NCBI GenBank assembly: GCA_963855995.1
Contig: OY979718.1
Coordinates: 36,595,059-36,659,058 of the forward strand
Direction of reading: 5' to 3'
Length of the DNA stretch: 64,000 bases
Origin: Muricea muricata
Lineage: Eukaryota; Cnidaria; Anthozoa; Malacalcyonacea; Plexauridae
The notes beneath the pieces were generated by a model. The model was not told where the DNA came from and did not search any database. It saw nothing but the letters and a program-made list of their open reading frames with translations. The position numbers and the translations under genes are program-made. Shown piece by piece: positions 10,632 to 22,709 of the stretch (position 1 is the stretch's first letter; every line of letters begins with the position of its first letter).

Positions 10632-12513
10632 ATGCCTGGAGCAAATTGCGCATTTTTTTGTTCTCATACGAGTAGCAAAAAGCCAAATTTTGATTTTTAA
10701 AATCCCGGTTGTGTGCGCAGCCGATAGCGAGCACATGAGTCAAAGGCTCGCGAAGAATGGGTAGCATTAATACTACGGGCCAGAGAATTTACAGCTGACC
10801 TTGAGTAACAGATAGAGGGAAATAATGTTCACCTCTGCAAGCTTCATTTCAAACCACAATGCTTCAATATTCGTAAGTAACTATATATTCAAGTTAATGT
10901 AGCCACGACGAATATGCATACATTACCATATTAAACGAAAACAGATGTCTTTGTCTTTGTTGTTAAACGTTAAAGATTAATTTAATGATAACTTGTAGTA
11001 CACGTTTAAATTTAGTTGTTACTGTGAATCCAATAGAGCACAAAAAAACCGTTAATTTGTTGAAGTAATCCTACAAAGGACTAATAACCAACGAGGAAGT
11101 TTAATGTTGTGAAACCAAAACGACGAGTTTTAATAAGACGAAGCGAAGATGTGTTCACAACTAGTTCCCTTGAACTGACCAAAATTATTAAAACAAGTTT
11201 GGAGAGTGTTGTTGAGCAAGTGCAAGATACTGTGCCAGAATGGAAAGTAAGTCGTTCTCCTGGAGTCAAGTTAGAACTTTACGACAATGTCCATAGTCTA
11301 CCTAAGTACGCGGCTCTGATTCACTCCTGTCTTGAGTTTACTGTCGCTGTGTATAATTTGCCAGTCAAGGAAAAGCATCTCATTTATAAAGAACTTAAAC
11401 GTTCGGTTATGTACTATTCCATGTCTGAACTCTTGAGTAGCAATGAAAAATCCTCATTGTGTCAGGGCTTTCCAGATGACTTTGACGTGGTGTCAGTTGT
11501 TGTTGACCCTACCTCAAAGGTAACAGCACCTGGTACTATTTTGCGTCACTTTCTACCTAAAACCTTAACATTTGAAAAGACCCACATAAAGACACCAGCA
11601 GTACATCGGTCAAAAGAGTGTGAAGTTATAGGTCATGCCAATCTGAAGGAACAACAATGTAAATCTTGTTGTTCTGCAAACACAGCTATTAGGAAAGCTG
11701 GTAGAAGGAAGTCACGAGCATCAGAAGCCCTTGCAAAGGACAAGGCACAACTCACAGCATGTGGGCCTGCGAAATTACGAGTTACAGTGAAAACTGAGTG
11801 TCTCCATTCCAAGTACCTCGAAAAGAGATTTCAAAATCTTGAAAATACAATCAAAGATGATGGAGTGCAGGTGCACGAAGCAATATATAGATAAGGATAT
11901 ACTGCATATAATGAGTAACCTCTATGCTGGATGCTACTCCACACATAAAGTTTTTCTGAGAATAACAGGTTAAACTTCTACAATCAAAGAAGCATGGAAG
12001 GCGATGCCATCGCCAAATCATTCGTTTCGCCCTCTCTCTCCATGCCAAGTCTGGATTTATGCATTTATCGAATTTGGAGATCCAATGACGAACTACGCTA
12101 ACGTCCAAGAAGATGACACTGTTGCCACACATGCTCTAGCTTTCCTTCTTGCTCGAGAACTATGTACGGACATGAAGTATATTGTTGGATACTACTTCAC
12201 AGGTATATATACTTATCTATAATATTTTATAATAGCAAAATATATAAAAAATATCTTAAATTGACACATTTCTTCTTAAAAAGCTCTCTGTCAAAAAACA
12301 CCTCAGTTTGTTAATTTTATTTTTGCGAGTCTATCATCATATCAGTTGATGGCAATTTTCTGTAACTGGAAGATTGTAGCTGTGCTTGAAATTTCCTTGG
12401 ATCTGAAAGTAGTCGCAGCTGTCAATGATGGTGCTTTCCCAAATAGAAAATTTTTCAACCTTCATGAAAACTTGAGTGGCAGTTCAACACCCTCTGTCAT
12501 TTACAAGAGATAC
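10632..12513 (+). pseudogene. THAP-domain P-element-like transposase, 5' part
   Basis: An ATG at 10632 opens a degenerate THAP zinc-finger DNA-binding domain: MPGANCAFF at the start, then an ARELTADLEQQIEGNNVHLC core and LHFKPQCF, consistent with the C2CH layout, ending near 10872 at a possible GTAAGT donor. After a gap, a 261-residue open frame (11109-11894) resembles the coiled-coil/central part of THAP9-like transposases. RNase H-like pieces follow: SLHAKSGFMHLSNLE (another frame, about 12035), FIEFGDPMTNYANVQEDDTV and THALAFLLARELCTD (about 12058-12170), then AAVNDGAFPNRKFFNLHE (about 12410-12465). The active protein would cut and paste a P-type transposon. Stops in the THAP domain, frameshifts and the BEL insertion at 12514 make it a pseudogene. 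Confidence 0.75.
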
Positions 12514-12626
12514 TGTAACATAGATACTTCATGTTGCGATAATTTGTTGTCGCGTAATGTCTAATTTAATGACGTCATTGTATATTTTTTGGCGCTAAAA
12601 TAAATGTGTGTATTGTGTTCGTAACA
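12514..12626 (+). repeat. 5' LTR of BEL/Pao element (113 bp)
   Basis: Starts TGTAAC and ends GTAACA. Contains a CRE-like TGACGTCA and AATAAA near its end. Same length as the 3' LTR; differs from it at LTR positions 7, about 27 and about 42. Confidence 0.95.
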
Positions 12627-12644
12627 TGGCGCCCAACGTGGGGC
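12627..12644 (+). promoter_or_regulatory. Primer-binding site, tRNA-Lys type
   Basis: TGGCGCCCAACGTGGGGC abuts the 5' LTR with no spacer. This 18-mer is the known complement of the 3' end of tRNA-Lys1,2 used by several retroviruses and retrotransposons. Confidence 0.9.
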
Positions 12645-12714
12645 CGATTTTTCTCGTTTGAAGGCTGTTTTCGTTTGAATTAAGTAATCGTTTGAATTGA
12701 AACTATTCGTTAAC

Positions 12715-12960
12715 ATGGAGGAAGAAAATATAGAGCGTTTGAAAGCGAAAAGAAGAGGACATCGGGCAGTAACGACGAAATTAATACACGAAGCAAAGGT
12801 GATTTTTGAAACCCCTGATGTAAGTACATTAAACCATTCACGTTTGAAGATTATAAACAACTTACTCGCTGAAAAGGAAAAATTGTTACAAGAAATGGAT
12901 GATCAAGTTTTGATGAGTTTCAACAGTATATGTTCACCATTGCCAGGAACTATAACTTAG
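12715..12960 (+). pseudogene. BEL/Pao gag N-terminus, truncated
   Basis: ATG at 12715 follows the primer site by 70 bases. The protein starts MEEENIERLKAKRRGHRAV and continues with an Arg/Lys-rich and leucine-repeat segment typical of the N-terminal region of Pao-type Gag (DUF1759 neighbourhood). It breaks off after about 65 residues, and the following sequence belongs to the distal protease region, so most of gag, the zinc knuckles and the protease active site are deleted. The stop at 12960 results from the deletion. Confidence 0.8.
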
Positions 12961-14882
12961 AGAATTATCCTTCATTTTGTGAACTAGACCTTGCTGATAA
13001 AAATACCGACGTGGAAGATTGCAGTGATATTGATGTGTTGATAGGGTCCGACTATTATTGGGAGGTTGTAACAGGAAATGTCGTTCGAGAGATTGGTGGG
13101 TTGGCTGCAGTTAGTAGCAAGTTTGGTTGGTTGGTATCAGGTCCTGTGCAGAACGCCAGAAATAGGGGCAATCATGTCACCTCTAATTTAATATTACAGC
13201 AACCGAGCGTCTCCGTGTCCTGTGAAGAGAGTCCATCCAATTTGACAGAAGGTTTAGCACGTTTTTGGGACAGTGAATCAATTGGCATAGTTGACTACCC
13301 AGAGGGAACGAGACAAGAATTGAATTTTTTAAGAGGTATCACATTTGACGAGCATGAAGGAAAATATCAAGTTGATCTTCCCTGGAGGGATAAGCAGTTT
13401 CTGCAGAATTCCAACTTTGAACTATGCGTATCTCGATTGCACCACTTGAATTCTCGCCTAAGCAAGGACGGTCGATTGAATGAGTACGATGACATCATTA
13501 AGGAACAGGAAAGAGCTGGAATCATTGAACGAGTACCTGTCGAATCGGAGAATAACAAGGATGCTTACTTCTTGCCACATCATGGAGTGGTGAGATCTGA
13601 CAGGGCTACCACAAAACTACGTATTGTATTTGATGGATCATCTAAAGATTCGGCCAGCGACAATTCCATTAATGATTGCCTTGAAAAAGGCCCCAATTTA
13701 ACCCCTCATATTTTCGATGTTTTGATTAAATTCCGTAGTCATCCAGTCGCATTAACTGCTGATGTGGAAAAGGCCTTCCATCAAATATCCATCAACGAAA
13801 CAGACCGCGACAAGCTGATATTTCTCTGGTGGGATAAAATCGAAGGAGAAGAGCCCAGAATCGTACAGTACCGTTTCCGTCGACTAGTGTTTGGATTAAC
13901 ATCCAATCCTGCCATACTTAATGGAGTGATTCAACACCATTTATCGTCGTATTCGTCTGCAGAACCAAAGTTCTCCAAGTGTCTAGCTGATTCCTTGTAT
14001 GTCGACGACTTTCCCGGAGGAGCTCCAACCGATGAAGAAGCGTTTAACCTTTTCGAGTCGTCTAAGCGTATTATGAGTGAAGGCGGCTTTAATCTGCGCA
14101 AATGGCATACAAACTCAAGAGTTTTAAAACAGCGAATCGACAGGACCGAAACCATGTCCACCAGTAATCAACCGAATATCAGTAACGAGACCTTAGAGCA
14201 GACTTCCTCGGTAGATGAGTTGAGCGTCCAGTCACCAGTGGTTATACCAAACGGAGAGGAAGAGTCACAAGTGAAAATTCTGGGACTTGACTGGAATACG
14301 GATGATGACTGTTTCAGCTTTGATGTTATACAACTTATCGAATATTTGAAGTCACTGCCTCCTACTAAAAGATCAATATTAAAGATATCGGCGAAAATAT
14401 TTGATCCAATCGGACTGATAAGCCCAATAACAGTGAATTTTAAGATGTGGTTCCAAGAACTATGTTCTAATAAGGTCGATTGGGATGTGATTCTTAGCGG
14501 GTCGTGGTTGAAAAAATGGAATTTTCTGCAAAACGAAGTAAGAGCGTTGTCTGAGTTACGAGTTCCAAGGTGCTACTTCGTCACAGAGTTAGGAAAACCT
14601 GTCAGTCACGAGATCCATGGCTTCAGTGATTCATCAGAGAAGGCAATGGCAGCTGTGGTGTATTTAGTATCCAAGTATGCGAACGGGAGAGTGAATGCGC
14701 GTCTCATTGCGTCCAAAACCAGAGTGGCACCGATGAAAAAACAGTCAATCCCTAGACTAGAGCTCTTAGGAGCTTACCTGTTGGCGAAGCTAGTTTTTTC
14801 TGTTCGTTCCGTATTCGAGAGGCTTGCGTTTAACTTCGACACGTATTATTGGGCAGATCATTTACTACCCTTTGTTGGATAA
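12930..14882 (+). pseudogene. BEL/Pao pol: protease remnant, RT, RNase H start
   Basis: A 650-residue open frame. It begins with the end of the DUF1758-type protease (DIDVLIGSDYYWEVVTG). The RT follows: STKLRIVFDGSS-like entry (TTKLRIVFDGSSKDS), motif A ALTADVEKAFHQI, motif B RLVFGLTSNPAILNGVI and motif C SLYVDDFPGG with YVDD at 13998-14009. Then the Pao-specific region (KILGLDWNTDDDCF, KRSILKISAKIFDPIGLISP) and the RNase H start (EIHGFSDSSEKAMAAVVY, PRLELLGAYLLAKL). Near 14870 one base is gained or lost, so the rest of RNase H runs in another frame. RT catalytic residues look intact. The first ATG is not native, since the deletion joins this frame to gag. Confidence 0.92.
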
Positions 14883-15465
14883 GGAACAATAAACCATGGC
14901 GTCAGTATGTACAACATCGAGTGAACGAGATCCAGCGTCTATCAGATAAAGAGAAATAGAGATTTTGCCCAGGCGAGTTGAACCCGGCGGACACTCCATC
15001 GAGAGGCTGTGCCGTGAAGGAACTAGTTAACAACAAATCTTGGTGGAATGGTCCAACGTTTTTGACTGACGGTCCAAGTACATGGCCGAAACAACCAACG
15101 ACATGTACGAATGAACTGGCGGAAGGCGAACTACTGAAGCATCCACCTGCGGTTACCAGTTCCCTTCCGTGTGTTTCCGAGATATCATCCGTTCATTTAG
15201 AAAATACTATCGACATCGAAAGATATGGAACCAAACTTAAGCTTCTCAGAGTGACAGCAATCGTACTTCGATTTCAACCGATCCGAGCGTTGTATTCCAA
15301 TAAAATTACTGGTTACAACGTTTGATAATTCCAATAGTTACTGGAATTGTTATTTCATGCATATAAAATGAACCCTGACCCAAACCCCAACCCTGACCCT
15401 AACCCTAACAATCCCAATAATTTATTGGAGACAATAATTTTATTGGGATACAACGTTCGGATCGG
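14883..15465 (+). pseudogene. BEL/Pao RNase H C-terminus and linker
   Basis: Resumes after the frameshift with NKPWRQYVQHRVNEIQRLSD, then CPGELNPADTPSRG, which closes the Pao RNase H, then SWWNGPTFLTDGPSTWP at the start of the linker to integrase. A premature TAG lies near 14957. The linker continues to a LLRVTAIVLRF block at about 15245-15273, where a MITE interrupts it. Confidence 0.85.
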
Positions 15466-15468
15466 GTG
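15274..15468. mobile_element. 195-bp MITE with telomere-like core, nested in BEL/Pao pol
   Basis: Terminal inverted repeats of about 30 bp: CCGATCCGAGCGTTGTATTC at 15278 onward is matched inverted by the sequence ending GTTCGGATCGG at 15465. Flanked by TCGATT at 15268-15273 and 15469-15474, so the target duplication is probably 6 bp. Removing the insert and one TCGATT restores LLRVTAIVLRF into the following MLKRRS frame. The core at about 15370-15407 holds imperfect (CCCTAA)n telomere-like repeats. Superfamily unknown. Confidence 0.85.
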
Positions 15469-16333
15469 TCGATTCATAAAAATGTTGAAGAGAAGGTCCA
15501 ACGTTCATGTAGGGGCTTTAACCGGGGAAGAATTGCACTCAGCAGAAGTCGAGTGGATCAGACCTGTGCAGACAAATTCGTTCATCAATGAACGACAAAC
15601 ATTAATGAAAAACAATAAGGCTTGTTTACACCAGTTCGAACTGCAACTGAACAGCGACAAATTGATTTGTTGCAAGAGACGACTAGGTAACGCTGATGTT
15701 CCTGAACTTAGCAAGAACCCCATTTTACTTCCGGCTCGGCACCGATTTACGGAATTGTTAATTCGTGAGCGACATGAAAGTATCCATCATCAAGGCGTTC
15801 GTGATACCCTGAATTTGATTCGAGAACAGTACTGGATTTTAAGGGGAAGAGAAACTGTCAAGCGAATTATTCGAAGGTGTGTCGTATGCAAGAGATTTGA
15901 GGGAAAACCGTTTCCAACGCCACCTGTACCAGACCTGCCTAGCAATCGTGTCGATGATAGTCCACCGTTTTCCAATACGGGCGTGGACTTTGCTGGTCCA
16001 TTCCACATCACGGACGAGTCGAGGCAGAATGCCAGTAAATGTTATTGTTGTTTATTTACATGTGCGTCGACACGTGCTCTACATCTGGAACTTACGAGAG
16101 ACTTAAGCGCGTCATCATTTTTGCAAGCATTCCGACGATTTACGGCACGCCGTGGACTGCCGTCGAAGATGCAATCCGATAATGCAAAAACATTCAAGGG
16201 ATCATCAGTTAGTGTGAAGAAGATTATGCAGTCGACCGAAGTAAAAAATCATCTGGCAAATAAGCAAGTGAATTGGGATTTTATTGTTGAGAAGGCCCCG
16301 TGGTGGGGAGGATATTGGGACGATCTTCACTAA
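15469..16333 (+). pseudogene. BEL/Pao integrase, catalytic Glu region deleted
   Basis: Integrase in one frame: GALTGEELHSAEVEWIRPVQ linker, H2C2 zinc-binding (HESIHHQGVRDTLNLIREQYW ... CVVCKRF in the protein, about 15775-15900), and catalytic core with GVDFAGPFHI (Asp) and MQSDNAKTFKG (Asp). It reaches APWWGG, where the family continues with a Glu-containing FWERMV-type stretch. Here about ten codons including that Glu are missing and the frame changes at about 16315. With the third acidic residue gone the enzyme would be inactive even without the frameshift. The ATG at 15347 lies in the MITE and is not a native start. Confidence 0.9.
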
Positions 16334-16878
16334 ATTTTGAAAAGCTTCGCACATTAATGGTTGAAATCGAGTCCACCTTGAACAATCGGCCCTTAACTTA
16401 TCTATATGCTGATGACGAAGGTCCATCCTATCCTCTTACCCCAGCAGATCTTATTTATGGACGGCAGATTGCTAATACACCGAACCAGCGACACTCGAAT
16501 GTCACCAGTACGTATCAAACATTGGCTCGGAGAGTAAAGTACCACTACAGATTGCTTCAGAACTTCACTCGGCAGTCGCGCAGGGAATACCTTTTGGGAT
16601 TACGTGAAAATACAAGAGGACAGTTAACCAGTGGAAGGAATACAGAAATTATTCAACAGAACGAGGTAGTCATTATGAGAGACGATTCTACCGCCCGTTG
16701 TCATTGGAAACTAGCGAGGATTGTTGAGTTACTTAAAGGCAAGGATGGAAGAGTTCCAGCAGCCAAGATTTGCGTTCTCACGGCCCCTGATCATAGACGG
16801 ACTACTATACTCCAAAGACCCATCCAACATCTCATACCCTTGGAGGTCCGATGTACAATTAACAAGAAACTCGTTTAG
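16300..16878 (+). pseudogene. BEL/Pao integrase C-terminal region (DUF5641-like)
   Basis: Picks up right after the integrase deletion with FEKLRTLMVEIESTLNNRPL, then LTPADLIYGRQIANTPNQ and an RREYLLGLRENTR block, and NEVVIMRDDSTARCHWKLA, the DUF5641 pattern that ends Pao polyproteins. The TAG at 16876-16878 is probably the native stop. About 130 bases of untranslated sequence separate it from the 3' LTR. Confidence 0.88.
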
Positions 16879-17006
16879 AACATTAGGATTGATTAACGAC
16901 CTTAATATTCATAGTTACTGTTTTATTTTCGAACTGTTGTTGAGTTTAGACTTTATCTTCAGATTTAGTGGTTTGTTTTGATCACCTGCGGGATCAACTC
17001 CGGGAG

Positions 17007-17119
17007 TGTAACGTAGATACTTCATGTTGCGAAAATTTGTTGTCGCGCAATGTCTAATTTAATGACGTCATTGTATATTTTTTGGCGCTAAAATAAATGT
17101 GTGTATTGTGTTCGTAACA
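17007..17119 (+). repeat. 3' LTR of BEL/Pao element (113 bp)
   Basis: Starts TGTAAC, ends GTAACA; 110 of 113 positions match the 5' LTR. Preceded by a short purine run (CGGGAG) that can serve as polypurine tract and followed directly by the second GATAC. Confidence 0.95.
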
Positions 17120-17690
17120 GATACAATGTCTTTGCAATGACAAGGTTTATATTATTTTTTACACATTTCTAATCTCTACAATAGTGACCACAAATTTGGA
17201 TTGCATATCCTACCAAAACTCACTTTTGGCCATATCACGCTTACTCCTTACAGTAAGGTGAAGGTCATGTTAGCAGTTCAAGTACTGAGCTGGTCTGTCG
17301 CTATTGCCTTACGAGAAACTGACAACGACGAAGTATGTGGCACAGCAATGTTCTGTCAGATGCTAAATGACTTCTTTGATTGTACCAATGTGAGATCTAC
17401 CATTGAGGACAACCGTAAGAGGAATATGATGATTAAATCATATTTTTTCTGATGATGAAAGTCTCGTCTGGTTAAAAAAGTCTTCAAGACTGGAGAGAGA
17501 GAGTATAGGTTGCATCGGCCAGGGCATCTTTCTGCTGATGAAAGAGGGGAAATGTTTCTGTCTCCCCAAACATACGAGACTTACGAAGGTCTACAGATAT
17601 GTGTGTTGTTGTGCGTTCTAGCCCAATCACATTTTAGTATTAATACGAAGGAACTTACTTTGAGGTAACAAAATCTCGAGTTGTCACTAA
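17120..17690 (+). pseudogene. THAP/P-element-like transposase, 3' part
   Basis: After the second GATAC the P-like transposase resumes. GLHILPKLTFGHITLTPYSKVK-type sequence (about 17195-17260), AVQVLSWSVAIAL and AMFCQMLNDFFDCTNVRST (about 17345-17405) match the C-terminal half of THAP9/P-type transposases, and the SPQTYETYEGLQI block near 17560-17600 marks the end. Frames change at about 17455 and 17560. No terminal inverted repeat was recognised beyond it. Confidence 0.75.
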
Positions 17691-18029
17691 TATAAAAAAT
17701 TTGTATCCATGTATTACATATCATTTTATTTGTAAAGTACTGACGCACGTACTTCTTTCACAAAGCATCCCATTAGAAGCACTGACTTATTATTATTGTT
17801 CATTTTGTATGCGCAAAAATTAAAAAAAAAATAACAAAACTATTATTCTAATGGCACTGTTCTTTGTTTTTTTGCACTTTTAAGGACATTATGACACCCT
17901 CGACTTTACTCTCGGCACTCGACATGTACTCTCAACCCTCGACTTTTGTATGCACTCAAACCATATGTGACTTTAATCGTTGGTCTCCATGGCGTTTAAC
18001 GTTGCATGGCCCACAGGCCACAGCTGTCA
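17691..18029. other. AT-rich spacer with short CTCGACT repeats
   Basis: No gene seen. CTCGACTTT recurs three times at about 17895-17950. It may include the 3' end of the P-like element. Confidence 0.4.
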
Positions 18030-19402
<1,373 letters not shown>

Positions 19403-19557
19403 AAAAGGCAGATGACGTCATTGGAATAACGTTATTCTAATGATCGCATTAGAATGATGAAGTCGTTTCTCTTGTGATGTGACGTTACGGGCGTTTAACC
19501 CTAGTTACGACAACGTTACTTTAACCCTAGTACAATAGCGTAATGAGTGTTTAACCT

Positions 19558-20433
19558 TTAAGTGCCTTTGACACGAATTTTTTGCATAATATGAAAGATT
19601 ATTATTCATTCTACTACATTCCTGTATGCTCATTGGTTAAGAGACTACACATGTTTATGCGTATTTCGGCGCAGGCAAAATAAATCTGGTATTTGTCCAG
19701 ATCAAATTTTGACCTTGACAAATACATGTCGTATTTGTCATGTCCATATGGTGCCCGCATATTTTTTCAGCGGTATCTCGCATGAATTTCAAAAGTGCCG
19801 TTATTTTTAAAAAAAAGCAGAAAAAAGTTAAAAAACTATTTGTTTTTTATTTGTATTCGCATCGCCGATTTTCGTGGGGGATGAATAATAACCTGAATTC
19901 GGCTTTCGCAGGATCAAACCTTGGTCAGTGTTATCCTTAGCTTCGCTTCGGCAGATAACGCTGACCTCAGTCTGAATAATTCTAAGTATCCTGTTCAGCC
20001 TCATCCAATAATTCTTAAATATTTAGTTAACACTGTAATACAAGTTCTTTTATACTTTTGCCCTGCAACGCGTTGTTAATGAGATATTTCAGTTAAATTT
20101 ATTTGTTTCTCTCGTTTATTACGTCACAATTTGCAAAATGAGTTATCAGAAATCAGACTATAATATCGTATAAACAAGCGATTTGGAAAATAAATGGCAT
20201 GACTGTGTTTGCCCTTAACGAATATATCATGTCAAGATCTGAAGAATTTTGTTCATTCACATAGGTAACTGTATTCGACAACAATTCATCATGCAAATTG
20301 TGACGTGATAAACGGGGAAAACTTTAAACTGAAATATCTTGTTGCAGCACAAAAGGTATAAAAAAACTTGTATTACAGTTTTAAATATTTCTTCAATCAT
20401 ACAATAAAAATTTTCGTGTCAAAGGTGCTTTAA
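19558..20433. mobile_element. Inverted-repeat element (~0.88 kb), non-coding
   Basis: Outer inverted ends share CCTTTGACACGAA (about 19565 and, inverted, about 20415-20428). Longer inner arms at about 19990-20142 and 20283-20412 pair over CTGTAATACAAGTT, GATATTTCAGTT and ACGTCACAATTTGCA. A separate hairpin GTCAGTGTTATCC / AGATAACGCTGAC lies at about 19923-19965. No coding potential. Confidence 0.65.
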
Positions 20434-20697
20434 TAGCGTTATAATGATAACGTTATGATTAGCTACAACTCTTCAGTCTCTGCTAAATGTCCTATACTTT
20501 CCATACTTATTTCATATTGTTGTAGAGTTTTATAGGAGAGGCTTACGTATCGTAACGGCATAACGTAACGGCTCGACGTCACACAAAACTACACATGTGT
20601 TTGAGAGAGTCTATTACAGCAAACGAGTGCGTGAACAATAATTATGAAGTCTGATGGGACGCTTTTTTCGCGTCCCCATCATTGATCAATTTGTCAA
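20434..20697. other. Spacer, no gene recognised
   Basis: Contains several CGTAACG-type repeats near 20545-20575, but no family resemblance. Confidence 0.4.
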
Positions 20698-21081
20698 TTG
20701 TTTTGCAATGCAGGCAACTTTTCCTTAAGCTTTCAGGGACGCAAGGACTCCCGACCAACGTCCACAAAGAAAAAGTGTTATTATTACGGTTTTGATTACT
20801 CACATGAAAACCGACCATGCCCCGCCAAGAATTCGGTGCGCAATTATTGTGGAGTACAAGGACATTTTTCTAAAGTATGCCGTTCACGAGAAAACAAAGA
20901 ACAAGGAAAAGATGACAAGAAAGGATTTAGTTCACCAGACAAAGCGCGACAGACACGTCACGAAACTAAGCAAAACAAGCAAAGGCCGTCGAAGAATCAC
21001 AGCGCCGAACGAAGGATGAAAGCTCAGAGGAGGACTATGTTTATACCGTATCGAAGGAACAAAACAAGAAAACACACGTGA
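20698..21081 (+). pseudogene. gypsy 2 zinc-knuckle region
   Basis: Encodes a degenerate first knuckle (CYYYGFDYSHENRPC, second Cys replaced by Tyr) and a second one (NYCGVQGHFSKVC, first Cys replaced by Asn), so both have lost a metal ligand. A Lys/Arg-rich spacer follows. The usual downstream protease is in another frame. Confidence 0.75.
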
Positions 21082-21684
21082 ATGTTACAGTAAACGGACA
21101 TGTACAGAGTGTACACTTTTAAATTGATACCGGAGCAACCGTGGACATTGTCGATTCAAACACATTTGAGAAACTGAACAAGAGAGTTTCGTTGCAGAAG
21201 AGTTCAACAAAAATATATGCGTACGATTCCAGGCACCTTTACCGCTCAAGGAACAATTCCACGCGACACTAGAATCGAAGAAATGGTATGCAGTATCGCA
21301 AATATATGTTATTGACGGAGCAGGGGAAGGCTATTAAGCGCACAAACAGCCCAAGATTTAGCATTAGTTCAGCTAGCCAACAAAGTTTGAAGTTTTCCGG
21401 AACAAGACCAACAAACGCATCACCATAAAAACGCAACGAAATCTCCACTACCACCCACAACACGTGAATCAAACCCAGTCGAAAACAGCACAAGTATACC
21501 TCGATCAAAAAAAATCCAAAGATACAAGAAATTATAAACAAGTATAGTACAGTTTTCGAAGGGCAAGGAAAATTAAACAAAAAAAATCAAGCTTCACATC
21601 CGTGATGATGTTAACCCGGTCATGCAACCGCAAAGAAGAATACCCTACCACATAAGACAAGATGTTTCCAAAGAACTTAAGACA
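21078..21684 (+). pseudogene. gypsy 2 protease and RT N-terminus
   Basis: An aspartic protease remnant with DTGATVDIVDSNTFEKL is encoded at about 21127-21180. A stop (TAA at 21120) precedes it. After a degenerate stretch the RT N-terminal strand MQPQRRIPYHIRQDV appears at about 21620-21665, followed by SKELK, where the inserted element begins. Confidence 0.75.
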
Positions 21685-22701
21685 CATAGAAATAATAGAT
21701 ATAGAATGCGTACTCCTATCTTTTTTCAGTAAAAATTTTGTCTCCACAAAATGGCGGATTTATAAGGGCATTTTGGCTAGTCCCAGACTCTTACGGAGAG
21801 AATTTCGCGCGGTTGCGAGGAGTGCGATTGTTTTTTTTTGTCAAGCAAAGTTTACAGAAAGATAAAAATTCGTGACTTTACATGGAAAAATGGTTCATAA
21901 AAGCTTTTAAACAAAGGAAAACGAATTTTATAAGTTTTTTACGAGAAAGGATTAGTCCTGAACGGATAATACAAAGAAAATGGAGTTACAAAATACAAGT
22001 TTTCAAGATTGCTGCAAAAGCCGAAAAAGATAAAACTCAAAAACAGAGTCAGAGGATGAAAAACAGTCTCAACAGGTGTGTTTTAGCGTTTTAAAATACA
22101 TATATATGAAAACAGTTACGATGATTGATAGTTACAAAGAACGAAATGGTTACCTTTGTTGGTTTTTGTTTTTATTTAAAAGGCATGCAATTTGGCAATG
22201 ACAATTTCAAGTAATCGATATTTGCTCATACAATTACATTGTACACTCAACATAATAGTTTACTATAGTTTACATAGCTGCTGTTTTTTGAAACGGAAAC
22301 TGAAAGATATATTATTAAGCTTCAAAAGTCAATGAAAAAACGATTATTTAGCCACTTTGGCTTTGTTTATAGCGAAATTTTCAGTCATGCTTCGCGTTCG
22401 AGAATCCAAAATGTTTCAAAACTAAATCATAATTTATACGCAAAACTACAATAGTTTTTTGTGTTAAATACACGACTATATGAAGAACTATCTTTATTCG
22501 TTTTGTTTCTTCAAGAGCACTATATTCTAAAGTGCAAATGTGATACTATTTAAGTCATTTATTTATGATGAACTTTGTATATATACTTTGCATTTCAACT
22601 CCTGGTCAAATTCAATATGGCGGATTTAAAAGGGCACTTGAGAAAAAAAGTGGAGACATGATTCGTGATCGAGTACGCATTCTATATCTACTATTTCTAT
22701 G
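21685..22701. mobile_element. 1017-bp DNA transposon, 31-bp TIRs, 8-bp target duplication
   Basis: The ends are inverted repeats of 31 bp beginning CATAGAAATA, with one mismatch. TTAAGACA flanks both sides (21677-21684, 22702-22709). Removing the insert and one copy restores the gypsy frame SKELKTLQDQDIIEK. Subterminal GTCTCCAC/GTGGAGAC are inverted, while an ATGGCGGATTTA-type motif followed by AAGGGCA is directly repeated at both ends. No transposase is recognisable. Two short frames (21662-21865, 21882-22094) have no family resemblance. TIR length, CAT start and 8-bp duplication recall P elements; hAT elements also make 8-bp duplications. Confidence 0.88.
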
Positions 22702-22709
22702 TTAAGACA

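Larger units (their letters stand above)
12514..17119 (+). mobile_element. BEL/Pao LTR retrotransposon inserted in the P-like element
   Basis: Complete insertion of 4606 bp bounded by two 113-bp LTRs and a GATAC target duplication (12509-12513 and 17120-17124). Inside are a primer-binding site, gag start, truncated protease, RT, RNase H, integrase and a DUF5641-like end. It is internally deleted in two places (gag/protease and integrase), frameshifted, and itself carries a 195-bp MITE. The two LTRs differ at only three positions, so insertion is fairly recent compared with the decayed host transposase. Confidence 0.95.

Noticed and set aside
10456-10767. 103-codon minus-strand frame
   Set aside because: It is the antisense of the THAP-domain coding region on the plus strand.
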